From assembly GCA_949752795.1 (NCBI GenBank), contig OX457056.1, forward strand, positions 201,811,654-201,875,653: 64,000 nucleotides of DNA. The letters run 5' to 3'. The notes under the pieces are model-generated. The model saw only the letters and a program-made list of their open reading frames with translations, did not search any database and had not been told where the DNA came from. Position 1 is the first letter of the stretch. Every line of letters begins with the position of its first letter. The position numbers were made by a program, and so were the translations under genes. This document shows, piece by piece, positions 11,271 to 21,892 of this stretch. This stretch comes from Hyperoodon ampullatus (Eukaryota; Chordata; Mammalia; Artiodactyla; Ziphiidae).

Positions 11271-11695
11271 TAGAGGGCAAGAGGAGAGTGATGTTTGGCT
11301 ATGAATCTTTCCAGATCCCTCCCTGTTGAGTTAATGGGGAAGGGCTGCATCCTCTTTTGAAGGCCATTGCTATTGTCAAGTGGCTCTCAACCCACAGCTA
11401 CCTCAGGGTCTTGGTAACCACTCTTTCCCCTCAACCCTTCAGGCTAGGAGTGGTATGGCTCCTCCTGTTGCCAGCCCAGGGGTATGAACTATCTTTTGTT
11501 GGTCTCCCTGCGACACCTTTGCAAATAGGCCTTTAATTAAACCCTATTCAAATTAATCTAGTTTGCATGTGCCAGGACCCCGAATGATACAGGCCATACT
11601 GTTGCCAAGAGAGCCCTGAAGTTAGTATATATTTTATGTTTTGTTTCCCTTACAAATAGAAGCTTCCCGAAGGCAGGTCCTCTCTCTTGAGATTC
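11271..11695. other. Intergenic, no gene seen
   Basis: No recognisable repeat or coding signal. Confidence 0.45.
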
Positions 11696-12105
11696 TTTTT
11701 TTTTTCTTTAATATTTTATTTTTGGCTGTGTTGGGTCTTTGTTGCTCTGCGTGGGCTTTCTCTAATTGTGGCGAGTGGGGGCTACTCTTCATTGCAGTGC
11801 ACGGCTTCTCATTGCAGTGGCTTCTTTTGTGGAGCACGGGCTCTAGGGCGCTTGGGCTTCAGTAGTTGCAGCACGTGGGCTCAGTAGTTGCAGCTTGCGG
11901 GCTCAGTAGTTGTGGCACATGGGCCCTAGAGCATGCGGGCTCAGTAGTTGCGGCACGCGGGCTCTAGGGCACGCAGGCTTCAATAGTTGTGGCGCGCAGG
12001 CTTAGTTGCTCCACGGCACGTGGGATCTTACTGGACCAGGGATCAAACCCATGTCCCCTGCATTGGCAGGCAGCTCCTTAACCACTGCACCACCAGAGAA
12101 GTCCC
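11696..12105 (-). mobile_element. Extra-long CHR-type SINE
   Basis: It has the same order as the other long CHR SINEs but is about 410 bases, because the central GGGCTCAGTAGTTG-type unit is repeated more times (about 11862-12002) than in its relatives of about 330 bases. Confidence 0.9.
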
Positions 12106-12163
12106 GATACTATTGTTAATAAATGCATTTAGGCTCTGGGGTTAGACTACATACAAGAGAATC

Positions 12164-12700
12164 TGTATTAGTTATCTATTGCCACATGACAAATAACCCT
12201 CCAACTTAACAGCTTAAAATAACAACAAACATTTATTATCTCATATGGGTCAGGAATTCAGGAACAGTTTAGCTGAGTGTTCTACCCAGTGTCTCATGAG
12301 GTTGTGTTCAAGATGTTGGCTCGGTTTGTAGTCACCTGAAAGCTTAACTGTGGCTGTTGGATCTGCTCCAAGATGCTTCACTCATGTTATTGGCTATTTG
12401 GTTTTGACTATTGGCAGAAGGCTTCAGTTCCTTGCTCTGCGGACCTCTCCACAGGGCTGCTTGGGGTTCCTCATAACTAAGTGCCTTGTTTCCTCCAGAG
12501 CAAGTACTCCAAGTTAGTAAGGCAGAAACCACAATATTTTTTATAACCTAGCCTTGGGAGTCACCCTCCATCATTTCTGCAGTATCTCATTGGTTAAACA
12601 AATCAGCCCTATTCAGTATAGGAGGGATGTGAACACAAGGAGGCAAGAATTATTGGGTATCATCTTGGAGGTAGACACCACCACATCTTTGTTCTTCTTA
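12164..12700 (-). mobile_element. Old MaLR/MLT1-like LTR
   Basis: ATTAGTTATCTATTGCCACA, CTTAAAATAACAACAAAC, GGTCAGGAATTCAGG and a terminal ATCTTGGAGGTAGACACC are arranged as in MLT1-class LTRs read in reverse. The exact subfamily is not determined. Confidence 0.6.
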
Positions 12701-12760
12701 CTGCATTGTATCAGGGGCACACAATTTCAATTTTCCCCATTCCTGATGATGTTCACCTTG

Positions 12761-12880
12761 CTTTTTTTTTTTGGCCACTCTGCGTAGCATGCAGGATCTT
12801 AGTTCCCCAATCAGGGATCAAACCCGTGCTCCCTGCAGTGAAAGTGTGGAGTCCCAACCACTGGACTGCCAGGGAATTCC
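12761..12880 (-). mobile_element. Short tRNA-derived SINE
   Basis: Flanked by a 17-base duplication TGATGATGTTCACCTTG (12744-12760) and, with one mismatch, 12881-12897. Confidence 0.92.
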
Positions 12881-12959
12881 TGATGTTGTTCACCTTGATT
12901 GCTTGCTTAAAGTTATATCTGCCAGGCTTCCCCACTGTGAAGTTACTCTTTTCTTTTTC

Positions 12960-13330
12960 GAATCATTAAGTATTTTGGGAGACATATCTCCATTATTCTT
13001 TGAGTACTTCCTTGTGTTCTGGCACAACATGTTCTAGGCTCATCTTGTATTTTCCTTGTCCTAGCTCTGGAATCAGCTATTTCCCCAAGGAACACTGATT
13101 CCTTTTAGTGGAGAATGGTACTTAGAAGCTAAGATCTGGACGCTAAGTGTACTTATTGTCACTGGGTATTGCTGCTCCAAGACCCTCACAGTGGGCAGAG
13201 CTAGAGAATGTATGTATGTAACCAATCTCCCATTGCTGCTGCTAGCTTCTTCCTCCACATGGATGCCCTTACCACACCAGTTGGGCTCCAACACCCCATG
13301 CCAGGTCACCTCTCAACATGGACACCAACT
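12960..13330. mobile_element. L1M 3'-UTR-like fossil
   Basis: CTGGAATCAGCTATTTC, CCTTTTAGTGGAGAATGG and GGGCAGAGCTAGAGAATGTA recur in the same order at about 28750-28900. This is an old L1-type 3' region. Confidence 0.55.
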
Positions 13331-13446
13331 TTGTTCTGCCCTATGTAATAGTTTTAAGACTTAAATTATTCAGGAACGAGAAGGTCCAAACTGAGCCCAT
13401 CTTGATTGTATATGCAAATTATATGAAATTTAGAGCTATTAATCGT

Positions 13447-13615
13447 TAACATTTATTGAGTACTTACTATGTGCCAGGTAATGGTCTAAGAATTTTCCAC
13501 GAACCTTCACACCAGCCCAATGAGATACGAACTATTATGGTCCCCGTTTTGCTGATGAGGCATAAAGAGGTTAAGTAACTTACTCAAGGTCACACAGTTA
13601 CCAGTGAGATATAGC
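13447..13615 (+). repeat. MIR
   Basis: TTAACATTTATTGAGTAC through GAGGTTAAGTAACTTACTC and AGGTCACACAG gives a near-complete MIR core. Confidence 0.9.
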
Positions 13616-13639
13616 AGAACTGTTTTATTGGACTTTTAG

Positions 13640-13772
13640 AACATATCCTTCAAAAGGAGGAGGTATCCTGTGTCCTCCACAGCGTTTTCCTGCTGTAGGC
13701 CTGGAACACAGATATTGCTAAATGTCCTCTGGGCACAAATTGCCCCCAGCTGAGAACCACTGGTCTAGAACA
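13640..13772 (-). mobile_element. MER20-like hAT fossil
   Basis: AATGTCCTCTGGGCACAAA and TTGCCCCCAGCTGAGAAC followed by CACTG are the reverse of the MER20 terminal region. Confidence 0.65.
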
Positions 13773-14195
13773 ACATTAATCGAACCTAAGGAAGGCTACT
13801 TCTTGATTGTTTGTGCTAATGAATGAAAGAAAGGGGATAAACATAATCCAGAGGGGCAGAAAATGCAAAACTCTCATTTCTTTGTGCAGCAGAGATTGCT
13901 GGTTGCCTATTCCAACACCCATTAGAAGTGCATTTCTTCAACCTTTCTCCTCCAGCTCTATACCCCACCTGCATTTGCACCCATACTCTCTCCCTCCATT
14001 TCTGTCACTGGAAGCTAATCCTTCCATCTGGATTTCATTCTGTTTTTTCTCAGGACCTGACTCCATCATTATGCTCTCCTCTTTCTTTTATCTTCAACTT
14101 TTCTCTCTCTAATGGATCCTTTCTATCACCATTTAAATATGCTCAAGTCTCTCACTTCTTTTTATTCCCCAAGTTTTAATTTTGGAAATTTTCTT
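13773..14195. other. Intergenic, no gene seen
   Basis: Unique C/T-rich sequence; the open frames across it have no recognisable features. A (TTAA)n run follows at about 14196-14216. Confidence 0.5.
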
Positions 14196-14236
14196 TAATT
14201 AATTAATTAATTAATTTTTAAATTTTTTATTTTAAA

Positions 14237-14354
14237 TTTTTTTTGGCTGCATGGCGCAGTTTGCAGGATCTTAGTTCCCTGACCAGGGATTGAACCGGGG
14301 CCCTCCACAGTGAAAGCGCAGAGTCCCAACCACTGGACTGCCAGGGAATTCCCC
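14237..14354 (-). mobile_element. Short tRNA-derived SINE
   Basis: GGCTGCATGGCGCAG, GACCAGGGATTGAACC and CACTGGACTGCCAGGG. Confidence 0.88.
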
Positions 14355-14365
14355 ATATTTAGTAT

Positions 14366-14694
14366 TTTATTTTACTTTATTTTATTTTATTATTATTGGC
14401 TGTGTTGGGTCTTCGTTGCTGCACGTGGGCTTTCTCTAGTTGCAGTGAGCTGGGGCTACTCTTTGTTGCAGTGCGTGGGCTTCTCCTTGCGGTGGTTTCT
14501 CTTGTGGAGCATGAGCTCTAGGTGCGTGGGCTTCAGTAGTTGTGGCTCGTGGGCTCTAGAGCGCAGGCTCAGTAGTTGTGGTGCATGGGCTTAGTTGCTC
14601 CACGGCATGTGGGATCTTCCTGGACCAGGGCTCAAACCCGTGTCCCCTGCATTGGCAGGTGGATTCTTAAGCACTGTGCCACCAGGGAAGTCCC
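14366..14694 (-). mobile_element. Long CHR-type SINE
   Basis: A TTTTA-rich tail, GGGTCTTCGTTGCTGC and a head ending CCACCAGGGAAGTCCCC. Confidence 0.92.
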
Positions 14695-14873
14695 CAGAGC
14701 AGAATTTTAGAGTTTAAAAGATCTTAACCTCCCACTCAAACTGAACCCTCCTAGACAAGTCTGCCTCTATGTTTTCAGACAATATGGTCATCCTGCCTCT
14801 ATGTTTCCTTTGTCAGGACAGCTCTGATTACTAGAAAGCTCTGAGTCTGAGTCCTATGTTATTACAGTGTGGT

Positions 14874-15125
14874 TCAGGGAAAATAGCACAGGCCTTGGAG
14901 TCAAGCAGATTTGGGTTTCAGTCCTGATGATGTAATTTGCTGTATGACTTGAGCAAGTTATCTCCTCTCAGTCTCACTTACTTCATCTGTAAATTAGGGA
15001 TAATAGTACTTGTTTTTACAAAGTTACTCTATATTAGAGATTATGACTGTAAAATAACTAGTGTAGTGCCTGGCATAAAGAGCTAATAAAGTGACAGCTG
15101 TTATCATCATCATCATAATTATTAT
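14874..15125 (+). repeat. MIRb
   Basis: GGCCTTGGAGTCAAGCAGA, TTCATCTGTAAATTAGGG and GTGCCTGGCATAAAGAGC are MIRb landmarks in order. Confidence 0.85.
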
Positions 15126-15159
15126 CCCACCCAGTGGTCCTAGTTTGCCCTATAGAGCT

Positions 15160-15900
15160 ATATACATATGCATTTCAATACCTTCAAATACTTGAATTTA
15201 GTTGCCATGTTATTCCTAAGCGCTCTTTTTTCAGAGTAAGCATGCATCAATATTTTTTCTTTCAGTTATCTTGTCCTTGGCTATGCTTCTGCATATGATG
15301 TTTATAGAACATGGTACCCATAACTGAATAAAGTACTCCAGGTGTGAGGACTTCCCTGGTGGCGCAGTGGTTAAGAATCTGCCTGCCAATGCAGGGGACA
15401 CAGGTTTGAGCCCTGGTCCAGGAAGACCCCACATGCCTCAGAGCAACTAAGCCTGTGTGCCACAACTACTGAGCCTGTGCTCTAGAGCCCGCGAGCCACA
15501 ACTACTGAGTCCACGTGCCACAACTACTGAACCTGTGTGCCTAGGGCCCATGCTCTGCAACAAGAGAAACTACCGCAATGAGAAGCCCGTGCACTGCAAC
15601 AGAGTAGACCCCGCTCGCCGCAAGTAGAGAAAGCCTGCGCACAGCAATGAAGACCTGATGCAGCCAAAAATAAATTTATATAAAAAAATTAAATTAAACA
15701 AAACGAAAAACCCACGAAGTACTCCAGGTATGGTCTTAGTGCTTTAAAACAGAGTAAAACCATAAAACTCTATTCCCCAGACACTAGTCTCTTCAAGCTG
15801 CCTAGGATTGCTTTAGCTTTTTTGGCAACCATGTCGCATACTGCCTTAGTCCTATGAGAAGCTGCAGGTAGTTTTCATATGAATGAGTTTTGAGTCTTCA
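15160..15900 (+). mobile_element. Ancient CR1/L3-like LINE fragment, split by a SINE
   Basis: CCATAACTGAATAAAGTACTCC AGGT / ATGGTCTTAGTGC, GATTGCTTTAGC and TTTTTTGGCAACCATGTC match the conserved 3' part of CR1/L3 LINEs. The interrupting SINE occupies 15344-15716. Confidence 0.6.
15344..15716 (+). mobile_element. Long CHR-type SINE
   Basis: Full-length with an A-rich tail. Duplications AAGTACTCCAGGT lie at 15331-15343 and 15717-15729. Confidence 0.93.
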
Positions 15901-16739
15901 TTTTGCAGTAGTGTAAAACTTTTTTTTAAAATTCAAGAGTAAAACTTTTTATTAACTTAAAGTCTATTATGTATTAGGTATTGTGCTGAGTTCTGAGGAC
16001 GTAAGGATGAGTAGGACAAAGTATCAACATACTAGAAATGTAAGCTCCACAAGACTGGGTCTACTGCATTCACTACTGAATCCCCCCCATCTCTTGGCAC
16101 GATGTCTGCACACGGTTGTATGCTGTTTGTTGAATGAAGGAATGAATAAAATAGTTTACAATGGAAAATTTCCTTGTAACTGAAAAGGTATTTCCCTAAT
16201 TCACTTATTTTATAAACTCAGATATTTTGTACAGTGTATCACTTTTAGCCCAACCCTAGTGTTTTTTCCACTTAGGTTAAACCCAATTTCCAAAATAAAT
16301 TCGTACTGTCCCTTTTAAGGCCAAACTAAATACTTACATGCTTTATTTGCTGGATGGCCATTATATTTCACCATTAAAGGCCTTTTGCAAGTACCCATTT
16401 AACCCTTAATGCAGGGCTTACATCTCAGGGTTAGCAGTAGCGGCCATGGTTTCCGAGTGCTAAACACCCGAGAATTTCCTGAGCCAAGTTCTATTCGGCC
16501 CTGATTTACTGTGGACTAGAATAAGGTGACAGGAAGAAATGTGGGGCGATGACTTAGGAGGACCTTGAAATTCTGCATTAGTCTATAAGGTGCTGCCAGG
16601 TGCCCATAGGCCAAACGCCTCTGGGTTGAAATCCGTCCCGCAGACGCCAGACATATGAATTTTGGGGGCGTCCAGTTCTCTACAACCACATTTAGGGAGG
16701 CCCTAGGACTTCTGTCCTCTCACAGTTTTTTCCAGTATT
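15901..16739. other. BTRC upstream region, no gene seen
   Basis: Unique sequence free of young repeats between the last intergenic SINE and the promoter. It could hold proximal regulatory sequence. Confidence 0.45.
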
Positions 16740-17130
16740 TGGGCTACAGGTGAGGCACTGGTCGCCATCTTGATATCAATTGGCAGGCAAGATGCCACTG
16801 GCGTCGCTCGGTAACCACGGAGACACCGATGCCCCTCCCGTTTCCCAGCCCTAGAAGCTGTAAACTACGATTCCCATACGCTGATTCTCTACTTGACGGC
16901 CCGTTGTCTAGAGTCGGCTTGTTAGCCACGGCGACCCTACCGCAGTGAACCGCGGGAGTTGCAGTTCGCGGTGTGGCCTCATTTTTTGCGGCGGGAAGCC
17001 CCAGAACTACAAATCCCGTGAGCCAGGGGGCTCACGCACGCGCACGGAACAGCTGGTCCTCCCTGGCCGCCCCGCGGGTGCCTGAGAGGTAAGAGGGCGG
17101 GGAGAAGGAAGAGGAGGCGGGATCCGGGCG
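16740..17130 (+). promoter_or_regulatory. BTRC: BTRC CpG-island promoter with ZNF143/THAP11-, YY1- and RFX-like motifs
   Basis: This TATA-less GC-rich segment lies just before BTRC exon 1. Motifs seen: three ACTACAATTCCC-type (ZNF143/THAP11) sites, ACTACGATTCCC at 16864-16875, CGGGAGTTGCAGTT (reverse orientation) at 16953-16966 and AACTACAAATCCCG at 17005-17018; a YY1 motif TCGCCATCTTG at 16762-16772; an inverted CCAAT box (ATTGG) at 16779-16783; and GC boxes at 17094-17105 and about 17157-17170. GTAACCACGGAGAC (about 16811) and GTTAGCCACGGCGAC (16921) are weak RFX X-box look-alikes. A second YY1 motif, CCGCCATCTTG, lies in intron 1 at 17464-17474. Together this is the arrangement expected of a housekeeping-type, possibly bidirectional promoter; protein binding is inferred. 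Confidence 0.75.
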
Positions 17131-17201
17131 CTGCGTCTGTTGCGGCCTGGCACCAAGGGGGCGGCCCCGGCGGAGTGCGGACTCGGTGGCCGTTGGCGAT
17201 T
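17120..17201 (+). other. BTRC: BTRC 5' UTR (start approximate)
   Basis: This is GC-rich sequence directly upstream of the BTRC ATG, resembling the known mammalian leader (for example GCGGCCTGGCACCAA at about 17141-17155 and the GGCGGCCCCGGCGGAG block). No upstream ATG is seen between 17120 and 17201. The transcription start cannot be fixed from sequence; a TATA-less CpG-island promoter normally has dispersed starts. Confidence 0.6.
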
Positions 17202-17249
17202 ATGGACCCGGCCGAGGCGGTGCTGCAGGAAAAAGCGCTCAAGTTTATG
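17202..17249 (+). CDS. BTRC: BTRC (beta-TrCP1) exon 1, coding part
   Basis: The ATG at 17202 opens 16 codons, MDPAEAVLQEKALKFM, which I recognise as the N-terminus of vertebrate BTRC. The next bases, GTGAGG at 17250, form a good splice donor in phase 0. BTRC is the substrate-recognition F-box/WD40 subunit of the SCF ubiquitin ligase; it binds phosphodegrons of beta-catenin, IkB and others in cytoplasm and nucleus. The F-box and WD40 repeats are encoded by later exons, none of which I find here. The reading frame runs on past the donor for about 48 codons, but that extension is intronic CpG-island sequence. The exon sits in a GC-rich island with a matching promoter upstream. Identification rests on peptide recall plus the exact donor position; BTRC is known to have a very long first intron, which fits the lack of further exons. 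Confidence 0.93.
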
Positions 17250-17250
17250 G

Positions 17251-19729
17251 TGAGGAGAATGTGCAGGCCGGGGAACGGTGGAGGCGGTGGAGTTGGCGGC
17301 GTCGCTCAGGCTCGGGTCTGGGCCGCCATCCCGCCAGAGGAGGGGGCAGCGGGACCCTGGGCCGAGGCCGGGGCCGGGGGCGGAGGCGGCTGAAGGGACG
17401 GGACGGGAGTTCCTGGGAGGTAGGAGGGGTTGCGGAGAGGACCCGGAGGTGGGGGCAGCAGCTCCGCCATCTTGTGGATGAGAGGCCAAGTGACAGCGGG
17501 AGCTTAATCGGGGAGGGGGCTCTGGGCGGCGCGCAGGGCCCTGGAGGGAAAGGGGCGTAGGGACAGTTACTGAAGAGCGGAGGAAACCAGGAGGAGAGAC
17601 GCCGTGAGGCCGCTGGCAGGGCCTTCCTTGTGTGAGGGTTACGGGTGAGGCCCGGGAGAAGAGGTGCATTCAGGAGTGGGGAGGGGGAGCGCGGGATAGT
17701 GGGAAGAAAGATATTGGGAGTGGGAGGTGGGTGGGAAACGGGCAGCGCTGGATGCAGCTGGATCTAAGGTTAGAGGAGAGAAAGACAGGGCTGGTGGGAG
17801 ACATAGATTTGCAGAGTTAGGTGGGAGAGATAGTCTTTGCCTTCAGGGTACAATCCCAGCTTGGCCAAACTAATGTTGACAAACTCTGGAAAGGACTAGG
17901 CCTTACTTAGGAAGAAAAGGACTGGAGATGGGGATCTAGCGCTATGATGACAGTCTCTGGGAAAGGAAGGGGGTTGACTAGGAACCAGAATTACAAATAT
18001 CAGGAAAGGGGGTACATCCTCTAGTTTGAAAGAAGACAGGAGAGGTTCATTGGCTAGGGAAACCTAGGTACAGGAGATTAGGGACAAAATTAATAACTAA
18101 TAGGGTAAAACAAAACTTAGTGCTAAATTGTAGAGATAGTAAAATGAAGGGACTGGGTGCTGTACTACTTTCTGAGAAAGGAAAGGCCATGGAGAATCCA
18201 AAGATCCATAAGTGATAAGATCAGTGGAGAAATTCAGGAGCTAAAAGGGGGAATGCAGATATCGAGGAATGGCAGATGTCAGGATTGGTAGTTATGAGTT
18301 TTAGGTTGAAGCACAGTATGAACTTGGACTGGATTTTGTGGGTGTGTTTAAATCCTTTGGAATCTAGTTCTTTAACTTTGAATCATGCTTTTCTGTTTTT
18401 GATATGTGTATGTTTGGCAAATTTGTGGAGTCTGATATTTGATGCTTTTAATCTGATGCTTCATTTGTATATCCTAGATGTAAAACCAGACTTTGTGGTT
18501 ACAGAATGATGGGATGCATAGACTTACTTCTGTCTTAGCAGGTGGCCATAGAGACATTGATATTACTTGCAGTCTAGTTTTGCTTTTTCCAGAAGTAATT
18601 GTAACCTGTCACTCCAAATCTTACTTCTTTTGTCAGTTATCTTGTGTCTTTGCCTGAGATACTCAAACAAGTTTAAACAAACATGGACACTAACCTAATT
18701 GAATTTAGCCTTTAAACTGCCCCATTTACAAGAATACTGGTCAAATTTACTATGACTTTACTTACTTTGTATTAGTGCTTTCAGAAACACCTAACTAAAG
18801 TTCAAGTGTATCTTTAACAAAATTCTGTTAGGCCTGAAGAAAGTTCTTGAGTTTCTACCCAATGTTGAAATTCTAAAATATTAAGAAGAGGCTTTGACAT
18901 TTTTTTGGACTTTAGAAGTGAGAGGAAGTTGCTTTGTATCTACAACCAGCTTCTAGATTTGAGTCAGAAAAGTGGCATTTGCTTATTTTTGTTTTCCTGC
19001 TTAGAGATTGACTCAATCCTAATCTTGACATGTGTCAGGTTTATGGAATAATGTGGTTTAAAGATCATAAAGAGACATTATGAGAACATCATCTTTACTC
19101 TCCATTAGACCTCAGCCTAGGAACATTTTCAACCAATTGATCTCTGCTTGGCACCAGTGAGTTGTTTTGATAATGGTCTCCTGGTTGAGTTAAAGTTGAG
19201 CTAGAGATGGCCATGTAGTAGTTTGCAGCTTTTGGGACGCCACACATTATTAAATGTTGAGTCAGTTTCCATAGGGAGAAACCAATTCTTCTTCAGTTTT
19301 ACAATAGTTACTTTCATTTTTGACTTTGCCTGCTTATTGTGGCTGCTGTTTGAGAAAAGGCCAACTGGAAGAGGGTCACCAAGAATGACACCTTAATAAC
19401 TGAAACGGAACGCAGAGTTAGAGATTTGGTATTCCTTTTCAGCTCAGTAACAGTCTTATTATGAATCTGAGTAAGTCACAACTTGCCTTTGGTCCCATTT
19501 ACCCTGTTATAACATGTCTGTTTCCTTAGTCAGTTGAGATAGGAAGATATTTTATTTGTGTTTGCACCTAGTAATTAGTGCACAGTACACATGGAAGGAC
19601 TATCCTTTTAATCAAATTGAAGTTGTTGATAGTATTTGGCTTTATTTTGTCCTTACCCCTTCCTTCAGTTGTGAGTTGTGAATGATAAGTTTTATACCGA
19701 TGCCTGATTTCCACTGTTTAAGAAAATGT
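17251..19729. other. Start of intron 1, no repeats recognised
   Basis: After the CpG island the sequence becomes AT-richer and unique for about 2.5 kb, with no SINE or LINE. Confidence 0.5.
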
Positions 19730-19937
19730 AGGGCTTCCCTGGTGGTGCAGTGGTTGAGAGTCTGCCTGCCGATGCAGGGGACACGGTTCGTGCCCCGGTC
19801 CGGGAAGATCCCACATGCCGCGGAGTGCCTGGGCCCGTGAGCCATGGCCGCTGAGCCTGCGCGTCCAGAGCCTGGACGCGCAACGGGAGAGGCCACAACA
19901 GTGAGAGGCCTGTGTACCGCAAAAAAAAAAAAAAAAG
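19730..19937 (+). mobile_element. Short CHR SINE (internally deleted form)
   Basis: Head GGGCTTCCCTGGTGGTGCAG, body GTGAGCCATGGCCGCTGAG, end CAGTGAGAGGCC plus A-tail. It lacks the CACAACTACTGAG units and the distal block of the long form. Confidence 0.93.
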
Positions 19938-20204
19938 AAAGAAAATTTGTTTAAAATAGCAACATGAAATGGATATTCTCTTTCATGAATTTTGCTCATT
20001 ATTATATTGACATAGTACTTTGATTAGAAATTTTATAATAAAATCTTATCATTGAGACTGGTAATTCAGATTTGACCATAATTCACACATGGCCTAGACT
20101 TAAAGTTTACCTTTGGATTTTTGTGATATACCTATATCTGTCTATCCTTCTATATCCTATCTGTCTATATGACAAGTTGAGGGATGAATTTGAAGTTTAT
20201 TTTT

Positions 20205-20524
20205 TTTATTTTTTAATTTTGGCTGCATTGGGTCTTCGTTGCTGCGTGCGGGCTTTCTCTAGTTGTGGCGAGCGGGGGTTACTCTTCGTTGCAGTGCACG
20301 GGCTTCTCGTTGTGGAACACGGGCTCTGGGTACACGGGCTTCAGTAGTTGTGACACACAGGCTCAGTAGTTGTGGCTCGTGGGCTCTAGAGTGCAGGCTC
20401 AGTAGTTGTGGCGCACGGGCTTAGTTGCTCCGCGGCACGTGGGATCTTCCCGGGGCAGGGCTCGAACCCGTGTACCCTGCGTTGGCAGGCAGATTCTTAA
20501 CCACTGCACCACCAGGGAAGTCCC
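20205..20524 (-). mobile_element. Long CHR-type SINE
   Basis: Flanked by TGAAGTTTATTTTT at 20191 and 20525. All long-form blocks are present. Confidence 0.93.
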
Positions 20525-20689
20525 TGAAGTTTATTTTTAAATGGACAGGATAAACCAATCCCAGGATCTTAGAACTGGGAAAATTTGACGCATGCATGAA
20601 ATAATTTTAGGACATATAAAATAGTTTTTTAAAGAATTGAAAGATAAGTGAAAGTGTAAAGGGTAACTTGCTGTGTAACAAAGATAAAT

Positions 20690-21115
20690 CTGTGGTTGAC
20701 TGATGCATTTTCTGTTTCACTTGGTGTTGGCTGGGGTGCCAGCGTGGCTGGAATGTTCAAAATGGCCACATTCTGTCATGGCTGGCCACTGGCTGAAAGT
20801 TCAGCTAGCAGTAAGGCCTTCTGTCCTCCTTTATGTGGGCCTCCTTTCTCCACATGGCCTTTCGATTTCCTTAAAGCATGATGCCTGGGGTCTAAGAAGG
20901 AGCATTCCAAGAGATAGGAAATAGAAACCAGTCAGCCAGTTCTCTTAAGTCCTGGGTTTGGAAGTTGAGAATGTTGCCATTGGTCAAAGACAGTCAAGGC
21001 CAGCCCAGAGTCAGAGGGAGGGAAAATAATCTCTACCTGTAGACAAGAAGAGAGGTATGCATAAACAGAGAGAAACTGCTGGGGGCCATGCCCTTTTGAG
21101 ACCGGCTACCACAGA
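20690..21115 (-). mobile_element. Probable old MaLR/MLT-like LTR
   Basis: GTTGGCTGGGGTGCC, CCACATGGCCTTTCG, CAAGGCCAGCCCAGAG and the terminal CCGGCTACCACA are arranged as in MLT-class LTRs in reverse; heavily decayed. Confidence 0.45.
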
Positions 21116-21690
21116 TGCTATTCTAGTTGGATGCTCAGGATAAAAATACAAATGGGATCAGCCAAATTTGTGGGTAATAACACTAGGAATGCTTTGGAGG
21201 CATCTCTTTTTTGAGGTTAACTTCTTAAGGAACTAACATGATCTCCTGCATGACTTGTCTTAATAATGTTACTGTAGAGATAATACTGGATGAATTGATA
21301 GGATTCAGGAACTTTTCTTTTTTGCCTGAGAACCATATGTAACTAAAAGCAAGAAACTGCATTTTAAAATAAGTATTCAGATTTCTCACTATGATGGGCT
21401 TTTCTTTAAATCAGTGAGATTGATTACCAGCTGGCTGGATGGACATTTGAAACTAGTTCTTAGTTTGTCAGAATTTCTATATATCTGTTACCTGTTCTCA
21501 ATTTAAATTAGCCTTCAGTTTCTTTTCTGAATACTCTTATATAGGTATTGGGGTATGGAATTACAAATTAATGATAATTCTCTGTGCTCATTTTCTTGAT
21601 TCATGTTTGTAATGTACATAATAAATTATTGGAAGTAAATTATTAGATTGGAGTAAAAATTCTTCTACTTTGAATGATTGCCAGAAATTT

Positions 21691-21877
21691 TTTTTGTGTG
21701 TGTGGTACGCGGGCCTCTCACAGTTGTGGCCTCTCCCTCCGGACGCGCAGGCTCAGCGGCCATGACTCATGGGCCCAGCCGCTCCGCGGCATGTGGGATC
21801 TTCCCGGACCGGGGCACGAACCCGTGTCCCGTGCATCGGCAGGCGGACTGTCAACTACTGCGCCACCAGGGAAGCCC
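21691..21877 (-). mobile_element. Short CHR SINE
   Basis: GGTACGCGGGCCTCTCAC to GCCACCAGGGAAGCCC, with duplications TGCCAGAAATTTTTT on both sides (21679 and 21878). Confidence 0.93.
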
Positions 21878-21892
21878 TGCCAGAAATTTTTT

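Larger units (their letters stand above)
16900..17600. promoter_or_regulatory. CpG island over the BTRC start
   Basis: This is the only long stretch in the window that is rich in G+C and in CpG dinucleotides outside SINEs. It spans the promoter, exon 1 and the first 350 bases of intron 1. It includes a G-run cluster at about 17367-17393 that could form a G-quadruplex on the + strand. The long antisense open frame across 17007-17669 is a by-product of its base composition. Confidence 0.8.

Noticed and set aside
17202..17393. BTRC frame extended past residue 16
   Set aside because: The GTGAGG donor follows codon 16 exactly where the known exon ends; the extension is intronic and Gly-rich.
17007..17669. 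220-codon minus-strand frame across the BTRC CpG island
   Set aside because: Pro/Ser/Arg-rich with no domain; produced by high GC content opposite BTRC exon 1.
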